The notes under the pieces were generated by a model. It saw nothing but the letters and a program-made list of their open reading frames with translations. It had not been told where the DNA came from and did not search any database. From assembly GCA_012519655.1 (NCBI GenBank), contig JAAYPS010000018.1, positions 1 through 35,562 on the forward strand: DNA of 35,562 nucleotides. The letters are read 5' to 3'. This document shows, piece after piece, positions 15,934 through 24,484 of the stretch. The DNA comes from Clostridiaceae bacterium. GTDB lineage: Bacteria; Bacillota; Clostridia; DSM-8532. The first letter of the stretch is position 1. Each line of letters begins with the position of its first letter. Made by a program: the position numbers and the translations under genes.

Positions 15934-17088
15934 TTGGCTGGTTATAATGTTTCTCAGCTAAATCAAATTGTAAAAGATACGATTAGACTGATAGAAAAAA
16001 GCAAAGAGGCAATATATGATATCGCTGAGGGCGCTCGCAATGAATACGCCATTCTTGAAAGTGAACTCAATAAATTACAATTGCAAACAGAAGAACTTAT
16101 TAAAAGAAGCGATGAACTTGAATTAGCATTAAAAATTAGCCGTAAAGAGCTTGCTTATTATAGTAAAAATTTTGATAAATATAATCAGCAAGATATTCAT
16201 GATGCTTATGATAGAGCTGATAATATTAGAGTAGAGCTTGCGGTTAATAGAGAAAGAGAGCGCAATATAATCATTCGCAGAAACGATCTCGAAAGACGAT
16301 TGATAGAATCTTCTAGGACTGTCGAAAAGGCAGAGTTTCTTATAAATCAGGTAGCCACGGTAATGGATTACCTTTCTGGAGATTTAGGCTCTATAAACAT
16401 TCAACTTGAGGACGCTGAAAAAAGAAAATACCTCGCTATTCGTGTCATTAAAGCTCAAGAAGAAGAAAGAAGAAGAGTGGCAAGGGAAATCCATGATGGT
16501 CCAGCCCAAACATTATCTAGTATTGTGCATAAGCTTGAAATCTGTGAAAGACACATAGATACAGATTTAGAAAAAGCTAGGGAAGAGTTGAAGAACCTAA
16601 AGAGAACAGTACGCGATTCTCTTATAGATGTCAGGCGAATTATTTATGATTTACGGCCTATGTCAATTGAAGATCTCGGATTGATACCAACGCTGGAAAA
16701 ATACATCGAAAAATTTTCGTTAGAGTCAGATATACAGGTTAACTTCCAAATAATCGGTGTGAAAAGGGATATTCAAGATAAAAACGTTACGCTTACAATA
16801 TTTAGAATTGTGCAAGAAGCATTGAATAATATTCGTAATCATTCAAACTCGAAAACCGCAGAGGTTGTTATAGAATTTTTGCCATTAAGACTTGTACTAA
16901 AAGTTTCCGATAGAGGTATAGGATTTGATTCAAATGAGATAAAAGTTGATATGGATGATACTACAGGTGGATTTGGTCTTTTCAGTATGAAGGAGCGTAT
17001 AGAGTTGCTTGATGGTACTTTAGATATTGACTCCCGAGTTGGAAAAGGAACAACCATTAGAGTAACCATTCCTTATGATGAAAAATGA
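15934..17088 (+). CDS. degS: DegS-like sensor histidine kinase
   Basis: This 384-residue cytoplasmic kinase has no membrane helix. It has an N-terminal sensor coiled coil (about 10-165) like Bacillus DegS, the HisKA_3 phosphoacceptor block RRRVAREIHDGPAQ with the phosphorylated His187, and a C-terminal HATPase domain (EALNNIRNHS, GIGFD, GGFGLFSMKERIELL). Conserved LRPMSIEDLGLIPTL is a DegS hallmark. The start could be the GTG at 15925, but the TTG at 15934 has GGGGTG 6 nt upstream. It phosphorylates the DegU-like regulator that follows 13 nt later. No degQ/degR is visible. The signal is unknown. Confidence 0.9.
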   Translation: MAGYNVSQLNQIVKDTIRLIEKSKEAIYDIAEGARNEYAILESELNKLQLQTEELIKRSDELELALKISRKELAYYSKNFDKYNQQDIHDAYDRADNIRVELAVNRERERNIIIRRNDLERRLIESSRTVEKAEFLINQVATVMDYLSGDLGSINIQLEDAEKRKYLAIRVIKAQEEERRRVAREIHDGPAQTLSSIVHKLEICERHIDTDLEKAREELKNLKRTVRDSLIDVRRIIYDLRPMSIEDLGLIPTLEKYIEKFSLESDIQVNFQIIGVKRDIQDKNVTLTIFRIVQEALNNIRNHSNSKTAEVVIEFLPLRLVLKVSDRGIGFDSNEIKVDMDDTTGGFGLFSMKERIELLDGTLDIDSRVGKGTTIRVTIPYDEK

Positions 17089-17101
17089 AAGGAGTTTCTA
17101 G

Positions 17102-17752
17102 ATGAATTGTATTCGTGTAATGCTTGTAGAAGATCACTCCATGGTTCGTCAGGGGTTAAAGCAACTAATAGAACTTGAGGATGATATAAAAGTTGTATCA
17201 GAAGCAGCCGATGGCAATCAAGCAGTTGGCTATTATGAGGTTGAAAAACCAGATATAGTACTTATGGACATTAATATGCCACAAATAAATGGACTACAGG
17301 CATTAGAGACTATTAAGCAAAAGGATTCAAATGCAAAAGTAATTATACTTACAATCCATCAAGACAGAGACTATTTGCTCCAATCTTTACAATTAGGAGC
17401 AAAGGGCTATGTACTTAAGGATGCGGATGGGTTTGTTTTAGTAGAGGCAATCCGTAAGGTGTTTCAAGGAGAGACCTATATACAGCCCACTATGACACAA
17501 GAGCTTGTTTTTGAGTTGAAAAAGCAAACAGACCGCAATACAGCCGCATCAAAACATCTTAATGGTTTAAGCGAAAGAGAAACCGAAGTATTATGTTTGA
17601 TAGCAAAGGGGTTGTTGAACAAGGAAATTGCCAAAGCTCTTTACATAAGCGAGAAAACAGTTAAAAATCATGTATCAAATATTTTTAGGAAACTAAAAGT
17701 CTCTGATAGAACACAAGCTGCAATCTATGCCCTGAAAAACAATTTAGCTTAA
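17102..17752 (+). CDS. degU: DegU-like response regulator (NarL/FixJ type)
   Basis: This 216-residue regulator has a receiver domain with acidic pocket Glu10/Asp11, phosphorylation site Asp56 (VLMDINMP) and the lysine of GYVLKDA. It then has a LuxR-type DNA-binding domain (about 148-213, LSERETEVLCLIAKG, KEIAKALYISEKTVKNHVSNIFRKL). It pairs with the kinase immediately upstream. In Bacillus DegU controls exoenzymes, competence and biofilm; here the target genes are unknown, so the name marks similarity, not proven role. The ATG at 17102 has AAAGGAG upstream. A large palindrome follows. Confidence 0.9.
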   Translation: MNCIRVMLVEDHSMVRQGLKQLIELEDDIKVVSEAADGNQAVGYYEVEKPDIVLMDINMPQINGLQALETIKQKDSNAKVIILTIHQDRDYLLQSLQLGAKGYVLKDADGFVLVEAIRKVFQGETYIQPTMTQELVFELKKQTDRNTAASKHLNGLSERETEVLCLIAKGLLNKEIAKALYISEKTVKNHVSNIFRKLKVSDRTQAAIYALKNNLA

Positions 17753-17811
17753 AAATAAAACCTATAAAAAAGTTAATATCATTACAATGCTCTTAAAGTA
17801 TACAAGATGTA

Positions 17812-17859
17812 TATATAGTAAAGAAAAAGAACAATATTGTTCTTTTTCTTTACTATATA
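17812..17859. terminator. 48-nt perfect palindrome after degU, probable bidirectional terminator
   Basis: Positions 17812-17835 and 17836-17859 are exact inverted copies of 24 nt with no gap, centred on ACAAT|ATTGT. As RNA it would fold into a stem of about 22 bp with a 4-nt loop, with runs of A and U inside the arms (AAGAAAAAGAA / TTCTTTTTCTT). It lies 60 nt after the degU stop and 50 nt before the next gene. It could terminate transcription on either strand, or be a dyad DNA site; the length and perfect symmetry are unusual. Confidence 0.6.
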
Positions 17860-17911
17860 GTTCTTTTAGGGTAGAATGGTATAAATATTTTCAAGGAGTT
17901 GGGAAGCATTT

Positions 17912-19432
17912 ATGAAAGTTGAGGTTATGGACACTACCCTTAGAGATGGGGAACAAACTCCGGGTGTGGCTTTTACTCATACAGAAAAATACAATATTGC
18001 TAAGATGCTCTTAGAGGAAGTAAAAGTAGATAGGGTAGAAGTAGCATCTGCCAGGGTTTCTAAAGGAGAAATGGAAGCTGTAAAGCTCATAGCCGATTGG
18101 TGTAAAAGAAAAGGCTACATAGATCGTCTTGAAGTACTTGGATTTGTGGATGGTAATGCCTCTGTGGATTGGATTGTACAATCGGGTGCAAAGGTATTGA
18201 ATTTACTATGTAAAGGTTCGCTTGAACACGTTAAATGTCAGCTAAAGAAAACTCCCGAAGAACATATAACTGACATAATCAGCGTAATCCATTATGCACG
18301 CTCAAAAGGAATTCGAGTAAATGTATATCTCGAAATATGGTCGGAAGGAATTAAAAATTCACCAGATTATGTTTTTCAGCTAATTGATGCACTCAAGGAT
18401 GAGGATATTGAGCGTTTTATGCTACCAGACACTCTTGGTGTACTTCATCCAAAAGAAACATATAATCTTGTCAAGATTATGGTAGATAGGTATCCACAGC
18501 TCTTTTTTGACTTTCATGCTCATAACGATTATGATATGGCTGTCGCGAATACTTATATGGCTGTAATAGCTGGTGTTAAAGGAGTTCATACCACTGTTAA
18601 TGGGCTGGGAGAGCGAACCGGAAATGCATCACTTTCCAGCGTTATTGGTGTTTTGAATGACTTTTGTCCTGATATTAAATTAAAAATTGACGAAACAAAA
18701 CTCGCAAAGATGAGTAAAATTGTTGAGGCATTTTCAGGCATCAGAATACCAGCAAATAAGCCCATTATTGGGGAAAACTGTTTTACACAAACTAGTGGAA
18801 TACATGCAGATGGTGATAATAAGGGAAACCTGTATTTTAATAATTTGATTCCCGAACGCTTTGGTAGATTAAGAAAATATGCATTAGGGAAAACTTCTGG
18901 AAAAGCAAGTATCCAAAAGAACCTTGAGGAGTTAGGTATAGAACTGGATCAGGACTCTATACGCAAAATAACCGATAAGATCGTTGAGTTAGGGGATAAA
19001 AAAGAAAGTATAACCACCGATGATCTTCCCTATATTGTATCTGATGTTCTTAGAACTAAGCAAATAGAGGAGAAAATAAAGCTAATAAATTATTACATTT
19101 GTCATGCTAGAAACTTAAAACCTGTATCTACTGTAAGTTTGATGATAGATGAGCAGATTTATGAGGAAACTTCAAATGGAGATGGACAATATGATGCTTT
19201 CATGAAAGCAATAACTAAGATATATGAAAAAGTAGGAAAACCCATGCCTCATTTGTTGGATTATATCGTGACCATACCACCAGGAGGTAAAACAAACGCT
19301 TTAGTGGAAACCACTATTACTTGGCAGCATGGACGAGAATTTAAAACAAGAGGTTTGGATTCTGATCAGACTGCATCTGCAATAAAGGCTACGATGAAAA
19401 TGCTCAATATGGTTGAAGATATGAAATTATAA
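17912..19432 (+). CDS. isopropylmalate/citramalate/homocitrate synthase family enzyme with LeuA regulatory domain
   Basis: This 506-residue enzyme belongs to the DRE-TIM metallolyase Claisen-condensation family that joins acetyl-CoA to a 2-oxoacid. The TIM barrel (about 1-280) has DTTLRDGEQTPG (7-18) with the catalytic Arg and metal Asp, the metal pair His202/His204 in FHAHNDYDMA, and GLGERTGNAS (231-240). The linker has TSGIHADG, and residues about 385-500 form the LeuA dimer allosteric domain (ending ETTITWQHGREFKTRGLDSDQTASA). Substrate is uncertain: 2-isopropylmalate (leucine), citramalate (isoleucine) or another. The HAHNDYDMA loop differs from the HCHNDLG of common LeuA. No leuBCD neighbours are present, so it stands alone. 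The ATG at 17912 has AAGGAG further upstream than usual, about 13 nt. Confidence 0.85.
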   Translation: MKVEVMDTTLRDGEQTPGVAFTHTEKYNIAKMLLEEVKVDRVEVASARVSKGEMEAVKLIADWCKRKGYIDRLEVLGFVDGNASVDWIVQSGAKVLNLLCKGSLEHVKCQLKKTPEEHITDIISVIHYARSKGIRVNVYLEIWSEGIKNSPDYVFQLIDALKDEDIERFMLPDTLGVLHPKETYNLVKIMVDRYPQLFFDFHAHNDYDMAVANTYMAVIAGVKGVHTTVNGLGERTGNASLSSVIGVLNDFCPDIKLKIDETKLAKMSKIVEAFSGIRIPANKPIIGENCFTQTSGIHADGDNKGNLYFNNLIPERFGRLRKYALGKTSGKASIQKNLEELGIELDQDSIRKITDKIVELGDKKESITTDDLPYIVSDVLRTKQIEEKIKLINYYICHARNLKPVSTVSLMIDEQIYEETSNGDGQYDAFMKAITKIYEKVGKPMPHLLDYIVTIPPGGKTNALVETTITWQHGREFKTRGLDSDQTASAIKATMKMLNMVEDMKL

Positions 19433-19514
19433 TTATTAGTGATAACTTAGGTCATTGAATTTTCTTAATTATTAATGTTAAAATAATTCGATAAAAATTA
19501 ATTTAAGACATAAT

Positions 19515-19549
19515 AAAAAGGCTTTCAGATAATACTGAAGGCCTTTTTT
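19515..19549. terminator. bidirectional terminator between synthase gene and tRNA-Val
   Basis: GGCTTTCAG (19520-19528) and CTGAAGGCC (19535-19543) form a 9-bp stem with one G-T pair and a 6-nt loop, followed by TTTTTT (19544-19549) on the plus strand. On the minus strand the same hairpin (one C-A mismatch) follows the tRNA directly and ends with TTTTT. It thus ends both convergent transcripts. Confidence 0.85.
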
Positions 19550-19624
19550 GGTGGGCGATGAGGAACTCGAATCCCCGACTTTCACTACGTCAAAGTGACA
19601 CTCTGCCAACTGAGTTAATCGCCC
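19549..19624 (-). tRNA. tRNA-Val (anticodon GAC)
   Basis: The minus strand folds into a full cloverleaf. The acceptor stem is GGGCGAT with ATCGCCC. The D arm is ACTC...GAGT, with AGTTGGCA as loop. The anticodon stem TCACT/AGTGA carries the loop TTGACGT (anticodon GAC, reading GUC/GUU). The T arm is GGGGA-TTCGAGT-TCCTC. The 3' CCA is encoded in the DNA (19549-19551). The length is 76 nt including CCA. A good promoter lies upstream and a terminator hairpin directly after the CCA. Confidence 0.95.
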
Positions 19625-19663
19625 ATATTCTTATTTCTTATATTGCTTAATCACTGCTTAACC

Positions 19664-19692
19664 ATTATACATAAAACTAATTAGTTTTTCAA
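19664..19692 (-). promoter_or_regulatory. promoter of tRNA-Val
   Basis: On the minus strand TTGAAA (19687-19692) and a perfect TATAAT (19664-19669) are exactly 17 bp apart, with the start near 19657 and about 33 nt of leader before the tRNA. Confidence 0.7.
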
Positions 19693-19722
19693 CTCATTTT
19701 ATCATTTTGCAATGCATAAAGC

Positions 19723-19753
19723 TGCATAACATTATTCTTTGTTGCCAAAACTA
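19723..19753 (+). promoter_or_regulatory. candidate sigma-G promoter of the germination operon
   Basis: TGCATA (19723-19728) resembles the sigma-G -35 (TGAATA), and AAAACTA (19747-19753) matches 5 of 7 positions of its -10 (CATACTA), 18 bp apart. Start would be near 19760, just before the ribosome site of the A-subunit gene. Germination receptor operons are known sigma-G targets. Moderate match only. Confidence 0.35.
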
Positions 19754-19781
19754 TGTAAAGAACATTTTGGGAGGGTATTTT

Positions 19782-21869
19782 TTGAAAAATATAGCTTCTT
19801 ATCTGAAAAACATACTTTTGTTTAAGCCTGCTAATAATAAAAAGCCTTTTATGCTAGATGAGTCTTCTGGAAAACAGACTTCAAATAAAGAGTCTTCTGA
19901 AGAAAAATCTTCACACAAATCCTCAGAAGAGGAAAAAACACAACAAGATGATAAACCGTCACCTGGAGACAAATCTCAAGAAGATGACAAATCGTCATCG
20001 GTAAACAACTTTTCAGAGGAAGACAAGTCGTCATCAGAAGACAAATCTTCAGAGGAAGAACAGTCGTCATCAGGAGACAAATCATCAGAAGAGGACAAAC
20101 TTTCAGAAAGTAAGTTATCTAAAAACCAGGCTTCGAATGAAAAAACTGACGAAAATTCAGAAGATGTAGAAGGTGTATCAGAGAATTATACAGGTTCAAA
20201 GAAAAGTGATAGAAAAAAATATAGGAAGAAAGGAATAATTCGCCCAATTCCTATTAAAGATAGCGAAATTCTTAAGAATAAAGATGATAGAAAAGCACAG
20301 AAAAATTATGATGGTCAAGATACTAGAATAAGCAAATCCATGAGAACATGCCTCGAAGTAATGAAACAACGATATAGTGCAGACATAAATGGCGATTTCA
20401 AAATACGCGAGTTTAAAGTTCAAGTTAAAGACAAGGCATATGATGCATTTGTTTGCTTTTTTGATGGTCTGACAAACACATCGATTATTAATAGTAGTAT
20501 TTTGGTACCAATGATGACCATGTCAATTATGCCTATCGATACTGAAGAACAGTCTGTAAAGGAAATAATTTATAACCATCTTATACCTCAAAATCAGATT
20601 ACAATATGCAAAACATATCAAGAGGTTGTTGATGGAGTTAATTTTGGCGGAATAGGTATATTTGTAGATACTCTTGATGTGGCTTTTGCAGGAGATGTAA
20701 AGGGATGGGAGCACAGAAGTGTTGAGAAACCAGAAACTGAACTAAATATCCGTGGACCCAGGGAGTCATTTAATGAAACATGTCGAGTAAACTCTGCTTT
20801 ACTTAGAAAGACACTAAAGGATGAGAACTTGATTGTAGAAGATGTGCTTGTTGGGGTGCGGAGTAAAACACCTTGTAGCATAGTTTATATAAAGAATATC
20901 GCAAACAAGAAGCTTGTAGATGAAGTGCGTAAGCGGCTTAAAAGTATTAAGATAGCGTACTTGCGTGATTCTGGGGAACTTGAAAGTTTACTGGAAGACG
21001 ATACTTTTCTTCCTGCTCCTCAAATGCTATTAACAGAACGACCAGATAGGGTAGCCTCTTATCTGAGTGAAGGGCGTGTAGCAATAATTGTACATGGTAG
21101 TCCGTTTGTAATTGTGGTACCAATAACCTTATTTAATCTTATTCATTCACCAGAGGACGATTACTTGAGATTCCCATACTCTACTTTACTTCGCATGGTG
21201 AGGATTTTTGGAACTATGATAACTCTGTTTCTTCCAGCAACATACCTTGCGATAACTACTTACCATCATGAGATGGTACCCACCGATTTACTTCTGGCTA
21301 TTGCATCATCGAGAGAAAAAGTTCCATTTCCCACAATTATAAGTCTTCTTATGATGGAAATATCATTTGAATTAATCCGTGAGGCTGGAGTTAGAATTCC
21401 AGGACCCATAGGTTCAACTTTAAGTATTGTTGGTGCGTTAATTTTAGGTCAAGCTGCTGTTTCTGCAAATCTTGTTAGTCCAATTCTCATAATTATTGTT
21501 GCTGTAACGGGGTTGGGTTCTTTTGCTATTCCTGATTTTTCATTAGGCTATTCTTTAAGGGCATTACGGTTTTGTTATATTTTTTTAGCATATTTTGCAG
21601 GACTTATCGGAATAACTTTTGGAATATTTCTACATCTACTTTTTCTTGTGGATGCGAAGTCATTCGGGGTTCCATTTTTTGTGCCGTTTGCTCCAAGAAG
21701 CAAGGGTAGAAGAAAAAACACTGTTATAAGATTGCCAATTTGGGCACAGGAGTATAGACCTGATTTCCTTAATCCTAAGGATATTAAACAACAACCTTCT
21801 ATAAGCAGAGGATGGGTTAAATCGGAGAAAGGGGTTAAGGCGGATGGAAGAGAAAGCAAAAATAGGTAA
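19782..21869 (+). CDS. GerA-family germination receptor A subunit with acidic Ser-rich tail
   Basis: The A subunit of the nutrient germinant receptor sits in the spore inner membrane. The 695-residue protein has a GerA domain from about residue 190, with conserved RGPRESFNETCRVNSALLRK, and several membrane helices in the last third (TMITLFLPATYLAI, PFPTIISLLMMEISFELIREAG, IPGPIGSTLSIVGALILGQAAV). Unlike the ~480-residue Bacillus GerAA, residues 27-145 are an extra hydrophilic segment of repeated Ser-Ser-Glu/Asp-Glu-Asp-Lys units, then a basic patch (about 139-152). The frame opens to 19707, but the TTG at 19782 has GGGAGGG 6 nt upstream. It overlaps the B gene by 26 nt. Confidence 0.95.
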   Translation: MKNIASYLKNILLFKPANNKKPFMLDESSGKQTSNKESSEEKSSHKSSEEEKTQQDDKPSPGDKSQEDDKSSSVNNFSEEDKSSSEDKSSEEEQSSSGDKSSEEDKLSESKLSKNQASNEKTDENSEDVEGVSENYTGSKKSDRKKYRKKGIIRPIPIKDSEILKNKDDRKAQKNYDGQDTRISKSMRTCLEVMKQRYSADINGDFKIREFKVQVKDKAYDAFVCFFDGLTNTSIINSSILVPMMTMSIMPIDTEEQSVKEIIYNHLIPQNQITICKTYQEVVDGVNFGGIGIFVDTLDVAFAGDVKGWEHRSVEKPETELNIRGPRESFNETCRVNSALLRKTLKDENLIVEDVLVGVRSKTPCSIVYIKNIANKKLVDEVRKRLKSIKIAYLRDSGELESLLEDDTFLPAPQMLLTERPDRVASYLSEGRVAIIVHGSPFVIVVPITLFNLIHSPEDDYLRFPYSTLLRMVRIFGTMITLFLPATYLAITTYHHEMVPTDLLLAIASSREKVPFPTIISLLMMEISFELIREAGVRIPGPIGSTLSIVGALILGQAAVSANLVSPILIIIVAVTGLGSFAIPDFSLGYSLRALRFCYIFLAYFAGLIGITFGIFLHLLFLVDAKSFGVPFFVPFAPRSKGRRKNTVIRLPIWAQEYRPDFLNPKDIKQQPSISRGWVKSEKGVKADGRESKNR

Positions 21870-22947
21870 TTTCGAAGCATTTTGTTTATTGCTCAACATG
21901 GTTTGTGCAAAAATAGTTCTTGACTATCCTAGAACTGTTTCTGAAGACGTCGGAAGTGCAGCGTGGATAATGATTATTTTGGATACAATAGTTGTTTTTG
22001 TATTCTTTGCGATTATATCACCATTATATGAGAAATTCTTAGGGAAAGATCTAATCGATATCAGTGAAATTGCCCTAAAAAAAGTTGGGAAGATCATTAT
22101 TGGTATTATTTTCATTGTTCAATTTTTGTACATGACTCATATAACACTTAGGGAATTTGCCGAGGATATAAAAGTAATTAGCCTTACTGCCACTCCTATT
22201 AGTGTAGTTATTATACTATTTTGCATAGCAATGATTGTTGGAGCTTACTTAGGTATAGAAGCTATATGCAGAGTATATGCGTTATCTGTACCAATATTGA
22301 CTGGTGCACTTACATTGATACTCATGCTAAACTCACCTAAATTTGATATAAGCAGAATAGCTCCCTGGTTTGGTTTAGGTGTCGAAACCATATTAAAAAA
22401 AGGTTTGACGAATTTGTCCCAATTCTCAGAAATAGTTGTTTTACTTCTTATAGCACCATTTTTAAATAACAAAAAAGCTTTTAAGGGAATAGGGCGGTTG
22501 GGGATACTCCTTTCTGGATTTTTCCTTGCTATGGCTACAACATGCTACCTATTGATATATCAGTTTCCAACTTCAACTGAATTTTTCCTTCCGATGTATC
22601 AAATGGCACGAATAATAAGCTTCGGTAGATTTTTTACAAGAATTGAACCGGCATTTATTTTAATTTGGGTTCTAACTGCTTTTTTATATTTAAGCTCGAG
22701 TTTATACTTTATTACTTATATATTCCAGAGAACTTTTGATCTCAAATACCGCAGACCATTGATAGTCCCATTTATCATTATTCTTTTTACTTTAAGCATA
22801 TTACCAGAAAACCTATATTCCACCCTTCAAATAGATATGCAAATTTACAGTAGATTCTCCTGGATAATTGCTATTCTTTTACCTCTAATATTGGTAATTA
22901 TTGCGTCAGTTCGATCAAGGAAGAATAAGGAGGCGGGAAATAAATGA
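21844..22947 (+). CDS. germination receptor B subunit (GerAB/APC-type permease)
   Basis: This 367-residue integral membrane protein has about ten hydrophobic helices and belongs to the spore-germination permease family, related to amino-acid/polyamine transporters. Members bind the germinant and act in the receptor channel. The N-terminus KIGNFEAFCLLLNMVCAKIVLDYP and the loop around AEDIKVISLTATPISVV fit the family. The ATG at 21844 lies 26 nt inside the A gene, giving translational coupling, with AAGGCGG upstream. It overlaps the C gene by 4 nt (ATGA). The germinant cannot be told from sequence. Confidence 0.95.
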   Translation: MEEKAKIGNFEAFCLLLNMVCAKIVLDYPRTVSEDVGSAAWIMIILDTIVVFVFFAIISPLYEKFLGKDLIDISEIALKKVGKIIIGIIFIVQFLYMTHITLREFAEDIKVISLTATPISVVIILFCIAMIVGAYLGIEAICRVYALSVPILTGALTLILMLNSPKFDISRIAPWFGLGVETILKKGLTNLSQFSEIVVLLLIAPFLNNKKAFKGIGRLGILLSGFFLAMATTCYLLIYQFPTSTEFFLPMYQMARIISFGRFFTRIEPAFILIWVLTAFLYLSSSLYFITYIFQRTFDLKYRRPLIVPFIIILFTLSILPENLYSTLQIDMQIYSRFSWIIAILLPLILVIIASVRSRKNKEAGNK

Positions 22948-24254
22948 AACGGTGCTCATATATAAAGACAATATTAATTCTTGCGTTAATATTTCCCATG
23001 CTAATAATGAGTGGGTGCATTGACAATATAGAAGTGGACGAGATGGTTTATGTTGTTGCTATGGGTATTGACGAGGGGACAAATGAAAACTTGCGTATCA
23101 CTTTGCTAATGGCTGTTCCCATAGCTGTTGGTGTGGGACCAGAGCCGGGAGAAGTGGATGAAGCCACAAATAGTATAACGGTTGAAGCCCCAACAATCCT
23201 CGGGGGCATAAGTGTTGTTAATTCAATGATTAGTAAAAAAGTTAACTTCTCACATGCAAAACTAATAGTTATATCTAGACAACTTGCAGAAAATGGTATT
23301 GAACGGTTTATGAACACATTTATGAGATATAGAGAGTTCAGACCCGACACTTATATTGGTATATCAATAGATTCTGCTGGAGAGGTATTAAAATCTTTGA
23401 ATCCAGTTCTTGAGATCAATCCGTCAAAGCATATTGAATTACTAATGGAAGCTTATCAATATACTGGTTTTTCAAGCGGTACTACTATTGGTGAGTTTTA
23501 TTCGCGGATGGAATGTACATGCAATGAAGCTGTAGCAATTCTATTAGGGAGTTCGCAAATTGAAAATGAAAAAGATATAGAAAACATGTTTTCTATGACA
23601 AGTAACACTGGAGGAGTAATAATGGAAGGTGACTACGAGGCCACCGATATGCCAGTAATTTATGAAAGTAAAGGAAGACAAATGGGTACGGCAGTTTTTA
23701 TAAAAGATAAAATGGTAGGTGAGTTAACGGGATTAGAAACCAATTATTACCTTATGGTTTCAGGTCAAATTGGAGCTATAAATTATACATTACCTGAACC
23801 GAATAAAAAAGCATATGTACCATATAGCAATTATGTTTCTATAAGACTAACTCAGGCAAGAAAACCAGAAATAAATGTAAAAATTGAAGATGAAAATCCC
23901 GTTATAAGAATTAAGGTATCTCTTGAAGGAGATATTCTCTCTATAACAGGAAAAGAAGATTATTCAATGGGTGAAAAGTTAACAGAACTAGAAAACTATG
24001 CGTCTGATTATATACGTGAAGAAGTTTTATCATTTCTTGTGAAAACCCGGGATGAATTAAAAAGTGATATCTGTGCAACTGGAAAATCAATAAAAAAGAA
24101 ATTTTTGTATTGGGATGATTGGGTGAGTTTTAACTGGCCTAAAAGGTATGAAAAAGCCGATTTTAATGTGGAACTGTCAGTTAAAATAAGGCGTTCAGGA
24201 GTGATGGTAAAGAATATAAATGTTGATGGAGTGTTTGGGAGCGAGGAAAAGTGA
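22944..24254 (+). CDS. germination receptor C subunit (GerAC-type lipoprotein)
   Basis: This 436-residue lipoprotein has a signal peptide and a lipobox IMSGC with the acylated Cys25. It then has the GerAC pattern (NIEVDEMVYVVAMGIDEG, later MGTAVFIKDKMVGELTGLE, and the C-terminal REEVLSFLVKTRDELKSDICATG). It anchors on the outer face of the spore inner membrane and is needed for receptor function. The start overlaps the B gene by 4 nt. Its own stop overlaps the next GTG start (GTGA), so the operon continues into the small 57-residue gene. Confidence 0.95.
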   Translation: MKRCSYIKTILILALIFPMLIMSGCIDNIEVDEMVYVVAMGIDEGTNENLRITLLMAVPIAVGVGPEPGEVDEATNSITVEAPTILGGISVVNSMISKKVNFSHAKLIVISRQLAENGIERFMNTFMRYREFRPDTYIGISIDSAGEVLKSLNPVLEINPSKHIELLMEAYQYTGFSSGTTIGEFYSRMECTCNEAVAILLGSSQIENEKDIENMFSMTSNTGGVIMEGDYEATDMPVIYESKGRQMGTAVFIKDKMVGELTGLETNYYLMVSGQIGAINYTLPEPNKKAYVPYSNYVSIRLTQARKPEINVKIEDENPVIRIKVSLEGDILSITGKEDYSMGEKLTELENYASDYIREEVLSFLVKTRDELKSDICATGKSIKKKFLYWDDWVSFNWPKRYEKADFNVELSVKIRRSGVMVKNINVDGVFGSEEK

Positions 24255-24424
24255 ACACATTAATAGTTATTGTCAGTTTAATTATTGTAACTTGGGCAAG
24301 CGCATATACTGTTAGCTATGGCATATGGACAATAAAGCAAAACAAAATAGGAGGAATTGCACTTATTATACTATCCATTGCATGCGTTGTACTGCCTTTA
24401 TATCTTCTATGGATAAGAAAATAG
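24251..24424 (+). CDS. 57-residue two-helix membrane protein, candidate receptor D subunit
   Basis: This small gene begins with a GTG whose last bases form the stop of the C-subunit gene (GTGA overlap), with GCGAGGAAAA directly upstream. The product starts MNTLIVIVSLIIVTWASAYT, has a polar turn WTIKQNKIGG, and a second helix GIALIILSIACVVLPLYLLW, ending IRK. This is two membrane spans and almost nothing else. In Bacillus, small two-helix D-subunit proteins (such as GerKD) next to germination receptor genes tune receptor activity. Position, coupling and topology fit that group, but there is no strong sequence signature. It could also be a chance small membrane protein; the tight overlap makes that less likely. 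Confidence 0.75.
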   Translation: MNTLIVIVSLIIVTWASAYTVSYGIWTIKQNKIGGIALIILSIACVVLPLYLLWIRK

Positions 24425-24484
24425 TATTCAAAAAGAAAAAACATACTAATTGAAATACTCTTGTTTATTTTTTAGAAGCAAACT

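Noticed and set aside
21575-21899. 101- and 79-codon minus-strand frames over the gerA-gerB junction
   Set aside because: They overlap two well-supported genes of the germination operon and have no start site or family pattern.
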